Part shown: positions 7,336 through 12,254 of the stretch, piece after piece
How the letters are laid out: each line of letters begins with the position of its first letter
Numbering within the stretch: the stretch's first letter is position 1
Origin: a virus
Strand: one strand, 5' to 3'
IMG/VR virus record: IMGVR_UViG_3300003324_000599
Span: 1 to 20,521 of that record
DNA length: 20,521 nt
Notes under the pieces: generated by a model
The model's database searches: none
Seen by the model: only the letters and a program-made list of their open reading frames with translations
What the model was told of the DNA's origin: nothing
Made by a program: the position numbers and the translations under genes

Positions 7336-8078
7336 CAGCCGAGCTCGTCGCGGTAGGCTTCGGCTGCCTTCTTCGGCGACATGCCGCGCTCGATGAGCGC
7401 AGCAATGATCGCGTCCGGGTTTTCGAGCCTCAGCTTGTCGTTGAACATGCCGAGATGCCGGGCGACGTTCTCAAGCGCCTTGCCCTGGTCCTGCAGCTTG
7501 ATCTCGAATCCCGCCTGCGTCTCCTTCACGCCGGCGAACAGCGCCCGCGCTTGAGGCGACAGCTTGCGCGTGTCGGTGGCAAAAATGGTGGCGACCCCTT
7601 CGCCGTAACAATGCGGGCAGTCCTCGTGAGGGTCATTGCGGCGATCGTAGCCGTAGCCGCCGATGTCGGTCGGTGCGCCATCCGGCAACTCGTCATCTCC
7701 AGCATCGTCGTCCTTGCCACGCCGGGCGAAGGCGGCGAGCGCAGCTGCGAACTCTTCGGCATCGCGCCACTGAAACCGGTGGTCCTTGCCATGGCAGTAG
7801 CGGCAGCAGCGGCGCCGAAACTGGATCAGCTCGTTCGGATCGGCCGTCGCGATTTGCCAGAAGCGCTCGAGGACCGCCTGCTGCGTGATCTCAAGCTTTT
7901 CAGCCACTTGCGCCTGACGTTTGGCCACAGCTGCCGCAATTTCAGGTTTCCTCAGGTTTTCCTCGCCGATCGAGTAGGCCGTTTTCGCGCTGTAACCAGC
8001 GCGGATCGCAGCCTGCGTCGCGTTCATGTCGACCAGGTATTCTTCGACGAAGCGCTGCTGTTTTGCCGTGAGAGGCAT
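7335..8078 (-). CDS. terS: Terminase small subunit with zinc-ribbon-like insertion
   Basis: Recognises the packaging site and recruits the large subunit. The N-terminus (LTAKQQRFVEEYLVDMNATQ, AAIRAGYSAKTA) is the helix-turn-helix of the small terminase family. Residues about 60-75 and 170-215 (VAEKLEITQQAVLERFW, LENVARHLGMFNDKL) form the oligomerising part. Between them lies an insertion of about 90 residues with CRYC at 92-95 and CPHC at 154-157, a plausible zinc-binding pair separated by an acidic loop. This makes the protein, at 247 aa, longer than the usual 150-190. ATG 8078 lies 3 nt from the stop of the gene before it. Confidence 0.9.
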   Translation of the reverse strand: MPLTAKQQRFVEEYLVDMNATQAAIRAGYSAKTAYSIGEENLRKPEIAAAVAKRQAQVAEKLEITQQAVLERFWQIATADPNELIQFRRRCCRYCHGKDHRFQWRDAEEFAAALAAFARRGKDDDAGDDELPDGAPTDIGGYGYDRRNDPHEDCPHCYGEGVATIFATDTRKLSPQARALFAGVKETQAGFEIKLQDQGKALENVARHLGMFNDKLRLENPDAIIAALIERGMSPKKAAEAYRDELG

Positions 8079-8081
8079 GGC

Positions 8082-8768
8082 TCAGCGTTTTACCTCGCCG
8101 TTGCCGTAGTCCTGTAGGGCCGACGGCAAATCGTCATCGACCCAGTTGGCTCCGATCTTGAGGTCAGCACGGTTGCGCTCGGCAAAGAGGCGCTCAGCCC
8201 AATCGACCTTGTAGCGACTGAAGGCGGCCGATGCCGCTTCGATCGGCTTGCCCATGGGCCGGTGAGGCTCGGCATCCGGCTCCTCACGCGAGCTCGTCGC
8301 TTCGAAGCCCTTCTCCTTCGCCAGGTCGACCATCTGCGCCGCCGAGAGCAGGCGGCTTCCGACACGCCAGTCGCCGTTGGGCGCGGGGCTGACGACGTAG
8401 CCGCCGTTCCGCATGACCCTCAGGTGCTGAGCTGCGTGGCGGGCGGTGGTGAAGTCGACCTTGCGCTTGTCCCGGATGGGCAGCGACCGGCCGGCACTGC
8501 GGACGTCGCGATGCTCGACGAGGTTTGACGACCTGGTCAGCCACTGGCCGTTGGCGCGCTGGTGCGCGACGTAGGCCGCTCGTGCCTTGATCAGGCGGTC
8601 CTTGCCCTTCTCCTTCAGCCAGCGCGTGATCGTGTCGCGTCGGGCCCGATACCAGGCTTCGCATCCGACGCGCCCCTGCTCGACGAAGATGACCTCGAAG
8701 TCGTCCGGGCATGGCCGAAGCGGCGGCCGGCCTTTCGGGCCGGACAGCGTTGACCGTGACGCTGCCAT
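8082..8768 (-). CDS. Putative DNA-binding protein upstream of terS, 228 aa
   Basis: ATG 8768 overlaps the stop of the preceding small membrane-protein gene by one base (TGATG). The product is basic. An N-terminal segment (CEAWYRARRDTITRWLKEKG) looks like a helix-turn-helix with a recognition helix. A central segment (ARHAAQHLRVMRNGGYVV, then NGDWRVGSRLLS) resembles a winged-helix or beta-hairpin DNA-binding unit. A C-terminal tail is acidic to mixed. I know of no function; proteins of this look often sit before terminases in related phages. A frame reading back to 9092 runs across two other genes and is rejected. Confidence 0.7.
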   Translation of the reverse strand: MAASRSTLSGPKGRPPLRPCPDDFEVIFVEQGRVGCEAWYRARRDTITRWLKEKGKDRLIKARAAYVAHQRANGQWLTRSSNLVEHRDVRSAGRSLPIRDKRKVDFTTARHAAQHLRVMRNGGYVVSPAPNGDWRVGSRLLSAAQMVDLAKEKGFEATSSREEPDAEPHRPMGKPIEAASAAFSRYKVDWAERLFAERNRADLKIGANWVDDDLPSALQDYGNGEVKR

Positions 8769-8917
8769 CAGCACGCTCCACCTTCGCGCTTCCGCTGCTC
8801 GATGATGGAGGCGGTGAGGCTGGCCATCTCGCCTACAGCGACGATCATCACGGCCAGCCCGAGAAGGCGGGCGGACCAGACGCTGATCGCGATGATGCCG
8901 CGGGTCGTTGTGTTCAT
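8768..8917 (-). CDS. Small single-pass membrane protein, 49 aa
   Basis: Starts at ATG 8917, overlapping the stop of the nuclease gene (ATGA), and ends in a TGATG overlap with the next gene. One hydrophobic segment (IIAISVWSARLLGLAVMIVA, about residues 8-27) is followed by a polar tail with EQRKREGG. The size and single helix would fit a small membrane-acting phage protein, such as a holin-like or superinfection-exclusion product. No lysis genes are next to it, so function stays open. Confidence 0.6.
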   Translation of the reverse strand: MNTTTRGIIAISVWSARLLGLAVMIVAVGEMASLTASIIEQRKREGGAC

Positions 8918-9396
8918 GACCGTTGAACCCATTGGCAGATTTGAGCCGCACAGCCGCGCGGATCGCGAACGATCTCCGAACCTGTGAAGCGCATAACCGC
9001 CAAGCCATTCGCAGCACAAAAGCGGCCCCTGCGTTTGTCCCGAGCGATCTGTTGAGGCGAGCTATGGAATGCTGCGCCGTCACATTCGACAACGAGCTTC
9101 CGTCCCTCGGTCTCGATCAGAACGTCGGCGCGATAGACGCCGATGGGCGCTTGGGTCGTAACGTCGGCCGCAATCTCGAAGTGCTCCAGCCAGGCCTTGA
9201 CAGCATCAACCAGAAGCTTCTCGATCGGGCTTTCGGTCCTCTCCGCAATCCTTCGCCTTACCCTTGGCGCTCGGCTATCGCGAACCTCGTACCGACAGCG
9301 ATGGAATGCCTTACGGATATTCCCTCGGCTGCCGACGCAATGGCATCCGGGTTCCGCTCCGCACTTGCCGCACGATTTGCTGAGGGGATTGGCCAT
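8914..9396 (-). CDS. DUF559/Vsr-like PD-(D/E)XK endonuclease with Cys-rich N-terminus
   Basis: The core follows the DUF559 pattern: SPIEK (Glu59), then GVYRADVLIE (Asp91), then KLVVECDGAAFH (Glu104, Asp106 and His111), then a basic helix DKRRGRFCAANGL. These are the acidic catalytic and metal-binding positions of a Vsr-like nuclease, which cuts or nicks DNA. The N-terminus carries CGKCG, CHC and a HRCR motif (C9, C12, C18, C20, H32, C34) that could bind zinc. GTG 9399 and ATG 9396 are adjacent; I chose the ATG, with GAGGG upstream. Its place before the packaging genes recalls phages where a nuclease helps the terminase, but this is inference. Confidence 0.8.
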   Translation of the reverse strand: MANPLSKSCGKCGAEPGCHCVGSRGNIRKAFHRCRYEVRDSRAPRVRRRIAERTESPIEKLLVDAVKAWLEHFEIAADVTTQAPIGVYRADVLIETEGRKLVVECDGAAFHSSPQQIARDKRRGRFCAANGLAVMRFTGSEIVRDPRGCAAQICQWVQRS

Positions 9397-9426
9397 CACC
9401 GCGCCCTCACCCTCTGAGCGTAGTGA

Positions 9427-9457
9427 GGGATACGTCCCCCTTTAGGGGGACTATCCC
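9427..9457. repeat. Long hairpin in the intergenic region upstream of the DUF559 nuclease
   Basis: GGGATA (9427-9432) pairs with TATCCC (9452-9457) and GTCCCCC (9434-9440) with GGGGGAC (9445-9451), with one bulged C at 9433 and a TTTA loop, giving 13 base pairs. No T-run follows on either strand, so it is not a typical intrinsic terminator. Related sequences, GAGCGTAGTGAGG and GAACGCAGCGAGG, flank it on both sides. It lies in the 219-bp spacer at 9397-9615, the largest non-coding gap in the leftward operon. It may be a REP-like element or an RNA-processing site. Confidence 0.65.
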
Positions 9458-9580
9458 GAACGCAGCGAGGCGACCGCGCGCGCGTGTGTACGCGAGAGAC
9501 CGCTTGCTCGCCGGGTTTTGGGCATCATGCCCGCACCTGCTTCGGCTCACAAATGGCTGATTTCTCGCGTTTTGCCGCGA

Positions 9581-9602
9581 TAGTGCCGCAGTAGTGCCGC
9601 AG
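9581..9602. repeat. Tandem 11-bp repeat
   Basis: TAGTGCCGCAG occurs twice without a gap, just after a similar TTTGCCGCGA. It is in the same spacer as the hairpin and 14 bp from the stop of the GIY-YIG-like gene. Function unknown. Confidence 0.55.
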
Positions 9603-9615
9603 TGGAAAAGGCGGC

Positions 9616-9993
9616 TCATTTGCCACCTCGGAACGGCGCGCCGAGCGGCATTTCGAAATAGTCTAGCTCATAGTCTCCTTCGTCTCCGATGCGCTCCATC
9701 GCGCGATCGAACAGCACGCGTGGCGACGTTCCGCTGCAGCCGGCCAGGACGTTGACGAGGAAGCGAAGGTCGCCGTCCAGGCGGAACCATTCTCCATGAG
9801 AGCGCAGGTCCGAGAACGTCCGGTGAAGCTGTCGCTCTTCGTTCGCCGTGCCTTCGAAATAGGCCAACAACTTCAGTGGTGCCGGGCAACCGGTCTGAAG
9901 CTCCCTGAGCCTTCGATCCGGGTGCGAATCGCTGAAGCCAATCTTCACAACGCCGAGCTTCTCCGCCTCGATGAAGTAGACGAAGCCGCTCAT
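9616..9993 (-). CDS. T5orf172 / GIY-YIG-like protein, 125 aa
   Basis: Starts at ATG 9993, overlapping the TGA of the helicase gene (ATGA). The first 85 residues carry the T5orf172 (Mug113) form of the GIY-YIG fold: FVYFIEAEKLGVVKIGFS, then RRLRELQTGCP, then EERQLHRTFSDLR and HGEWFRL. Arg28 or Arg30, His57 and the Glu residues near 52-53 are candidate active-site positions. The C-terminal 40 residues are acidic and not recognised. Members of this family are presumed nucleases of phage and mobile elements, but few have been tested. It follows the replication genes, so a role in DNA processing is likely. Confidence 0.8.
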   Translation of the reverse strand: MSGFVYFIEAEKLGVVKIGFSDSHPDRRLRELQTGCPAPLKLLAYFEGTANEERQLHRTFSDLRSHGEWFRLDGDLRFLVNVLAGCSGTSPRVLFDRAMERIGDEGDYELDYFEMPLGAPFRGGK

Positions 9994-11288
9994 TGGTTGA
10001 GGTCCGCCCATCGTCCGACCTCGATGAACTCGCGGATTTCGCGGCGCTCGTCCTGTTTCTCGACGGTGACGAGAGCGCCGTTGTCGAGCCAGGTCTTGAT
10101 CATCTCGTCGATGCGCTGGCGGACGCCCTGCTTGTCGAGGTTAAGGTCGAGCACGAACGCGACCATCTTCCCGACCCACGCATTCGACTTCGAATGCTTC
10201 CGGGCTTTCATCGGATTTTCGTCGATGATCCGCTGGATGTTGTAGAGCTGGCGAGTCGTGACGCCTCCGAAGACGTCGGGCGGTTGCCAGCGCTGAACGG
10301 CTCCGATGCTGTCCTCCGGTCCGGTCTCATCGCCGTTCCCAAGGCCGATGCTGAGGAACTGATACCAATCCGGCCGCAGAGCGGCGGCGGCCTTGTTGTT
10401 CTTGTCGTCATAGACCTTGAAAAAGGTCTTCCGATCACACTCCGGGATTTGCAGGCGAAGGGCCTCGTCCGGGCTCATCCGCTGCAGCACGAGGCACGAG
10501 CGAGCGGCGTTGATCATTGCTCCGGCGCCGCGCGCGTCGTTGGCGGTGAACTCCGCGGCGGTCGTCTTGCGGATGTGGTGAGCGAGGCTGATCGCGCAGT
10601 CGGTGGCGCGGGCGACCGCAAGCCATTCCTTGGCGATGGCGTCGATCGCCTGGTTGCTGTTCTCGTCGACCGCGTGGCTCGAGACGAACGGATCGACCGC
10701 GAGATGGTCGATCTTCTTCGCCTTCAGTTCTTCGATCAGTGCTTCGATGACCGGGCGCTGGATCTTGAATCCGCGGAAGTCGGCCTCGACCGCGATCTTC
10801 AGGCCCGACGAGCCGATGCTGTCAGCGCCGTTGATGTAGAGCCGGCCCTCGAGGTCGGCCGGGCTGAGGTTCCACAGCTTCAGGAAGGCGTGGACGGTCT
10901 TCTCGACCTCTTCGAACTCATCCTCGAGGTTCCACAGCCAGCAGGTATGCGGGCCGTTCCACGAGCGATGTCCGAAGAAGTCGCGGCCGGTCGCCATGCA
11001 GATTGCACGGCCGACCTGGAGCGTCGTCTTGCCTGCCGCGCCGGGCGCGATGATCGCCGAGATTTGCCGGCGACGGAGCTCGTAGCCGTAGAGCCAGTTG
11101 CGGCGCGGGATCGTGTTCGGATCGCGCCACGTGAACGGCTGCGCGCTGAAGCTGCGCCTTTCCGATTCCGGCTCTCCGAGCGGCGGAGCGAAATCAGGGC
11201 CGACATAGCGGGCGCTGGCAAGCGCCTCGCGCACGGCCTCGCCGCCAAAGTCGCGATCGATGTCTTCGAAGTCGCGGGCCACGCTCAC
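9990..11288 (-). CDS. RepA-like RecA-fold hexameric helicase / AAA ATPase
   Basis: The 432-aa protein has a Walker A motif APGAAGKT at 81-88, a Walker B strand IDHLAVDP at 193-200 (Asp199) and AHHIRKT at 236-242, which resembles motif 3 of RepA/KaiC-like ATPases. This family includes plasmid RSF1010 RepA-type replicative helicases. The C-terminal third has a winged-helix-like end (LDNGALVTVEKQDERREIRE). It starts at GTG 11288, overlapping the TGA of the primase gene (GTGA), so primase and helicase are translated together. Together they would form the phage primosome. Confidence 0.88.
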   Translation of the reverse strand: MSVARDFEDIDRDFGGEAVREALASARYVGPDFAPPLGEPESERRSFSAQPFTWRDPNTIPRRNWLYGYELRRRQISAIIAPGAAGKTTLQVGRAICMATGRDFFGHRSWNGPHTCWLWNLEDEFEEVEKTVHAFLKLWNLSPADLEGRLYINGADSIGSSGLKIAVEADFRGFKIQRPVIEALIEELKAKKIDHLAVDPFVSSHAVDENSNQAIDAIAKEWLAVARATDCAISLAHHIRKTTAAEFTANDARGAGAMINAARSCLVLQRMSPDEALRLQIPECDRKTFFKVYDDKNNKAAAALRPDWYQFLSIGLGNGDETGPEDSIGAVQRWQPPDVFGGVTTRQLYNIQRIIDENPMKARKHSKSNAWVGKMVAFVLDLNLDKQGVRQRIDEMIKTWLDNGALVTVEKQDERREIREFIEVGRWADLNQ

Positions 11289-12145
11289 GCCGCCTCCGCA
11301 TTTGGTGCAATGGGAAGCGCGATCTTCGCGCCGATCTCTTCAGCGACGGCTTCGGCGGCCTTCAGGCCGACATTGCCGTTCGGATTGTCCGCGTCATCGT
11401 CGGCGCAGATGATGTAGTTGAGGTCCGGCCGGGCCGCGTTCCACAGCCGCGCCACGGCCGCCATGTTCTTCGCCGAGAAACAGACGATGCAGGGGTGGCC
11501 GGAGGCGCGATGGACGGCCGCGCAGGTTGCATAGCCCTCGCCGATGCAGAAGGTCCGCGCGTCGCTCGTGTTGTAGCCGACCAGGTGGAACAATCCGTCG
11601 GTCCGTCCGCCGCGAAGGAAGCGCTTGGTCCCGTCGCCGGCGATGCGCTGGAGGTTCCACAGCTTGCCCTGGCTATCGACCATCGGCACGAGCAGCTTGC
11701 CGTCGAGCTCGCGCAGCGGCGAAGGATCCAGGCGCTTGCGGATGACATAAGGATGATCAGCCGACGCCGGCGATGCCCGCCGCCACATTTCGAGCGCCTC
11801 GACCGCCGCCTCGACCTCGCACCGCTCCTGTTCCTCGCGCCGCTTTTGCTTGGCCTCCGCCCATTCGCGCTGAAGCTTCTGCTTCTCCTCGTGCGAGAGC
11901 GGCGCATAGTCAGCTCCGCTCTTCCATTTGCGGTCGATGCCGAGCCGGTAGTTACCGAACGCGCCGGCCGGACGCTCGTCGAGATAGACGATCGCCCATC
12001 CGTTCTGGCGGCCACGGCCGTCGCCTTCGCAGCGGAAGCGGATCAGCTCGCCGCTGGTCAACCGCTGCTCGATCGGCTCGATCGGACGGATGCCCTCGAT
12101 CTCCATCGCTCGGATGAGCTCGTTGATGGCGTCGAGGGCGCTCAT
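11285..12145 (-). CDS. Toprim-domain primase
   Basis: Synthesises RNA primers for phage replication. The C-terminal half is a Toprim domain: FCIGEGYATCAAV gives Glu203, and YIICADDDAD gives the acidic Asp249/Asp251 pair. The stretch LLVPMVDSQGKLWNLQRI at 151-168 is the beta-rich primase segment seen in TraC/P4-like members. A charged coiled-coil (EEKQKLQREWAEAKQKRREE, about 86-105) joins it to a small N-terminal domain. I see no N-terminal zinc finger. I chose ATG 12145 (286 aa); ATG 12181 would add 12 residues (MVDAHFPTWRAP) with no better ribosome site. It is coupled to the downstream helicase. Confidence 0.85.
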   Translation of the reverse strand: MSALDAINELIRAMEIEGIRPIEPIEQRLTSGELIRFRCEGDGRGRQNGWAIVYLDERPAGAFGNYRLGIDRKWKSGADYAPLSHEEKQKLQREWAEAKQKRREEQERCEVEAAVEALEMWRRASPASADHPYVIRKRLDPSPLRELDGKLLVPMVDSQGKLWNLQRIAGDGTKRFLRGGRTDGLFHLVGYNTSDARTFCIGEGYATCAAVHRASGHPCIVCFSAKNMAAVARLWNAARPDLNYIICADDDADNPNGNVGLKAAEAVAEEIGAKIALPIAPNAEAA

Positions 12146-12181
12146 TGGCGCCCGCCATGTGGGGAAGTGCGCATCGACCAT

Positions 12182-12254
12182 TGTCTGCGCGCACCATGCC
12201 TGTTTCTACAAGCGAGAACGACGATAGCACATCTGTGGATAGCCGGTGCGCGAA
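12182..12254. other. Short non-coding spacer with one near-DnaA box
   Basis: This 73-bp gap between the primase and the helicase-methyltransferase genes has no ORF. It contains CTATCCACA on the minus strand (plus strand 12234-12242), one base off the DnaA box TTATCCACA. A single site is weak evidence for an origin. Confidence 0.3.

Noticed and set aside
9407-9619. 70-codon minus-strand ORF starting with an ATGA overlap after the GIY-YIG-like gene
   Set aside because: The junction looks coupled, but the product is Arg/Ser-rich without structure, and the frame contains the tandem repeat and the long hairpin. I treat it as spacer; it is not fully excluded.
9993-11417. Long plus-strand frame (474 codons) antisense to the RepA-like helicase
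   Set aside because: It is the mirror of a well-recognised ATPase gene. Its translation is rich in repetitive Val/Asp/Arg with no domain, as expected for GC-rich shadows. The same holds for the plus-strand frames at 438-956, 2230-3369, 6286-7356 and 11495-12754.
12234-12242. DnaA box-like sequence as replication origin
   Set aside because: It is a single site with one mismatch and no AT-rich unwinding region or iteron cluster next to it.
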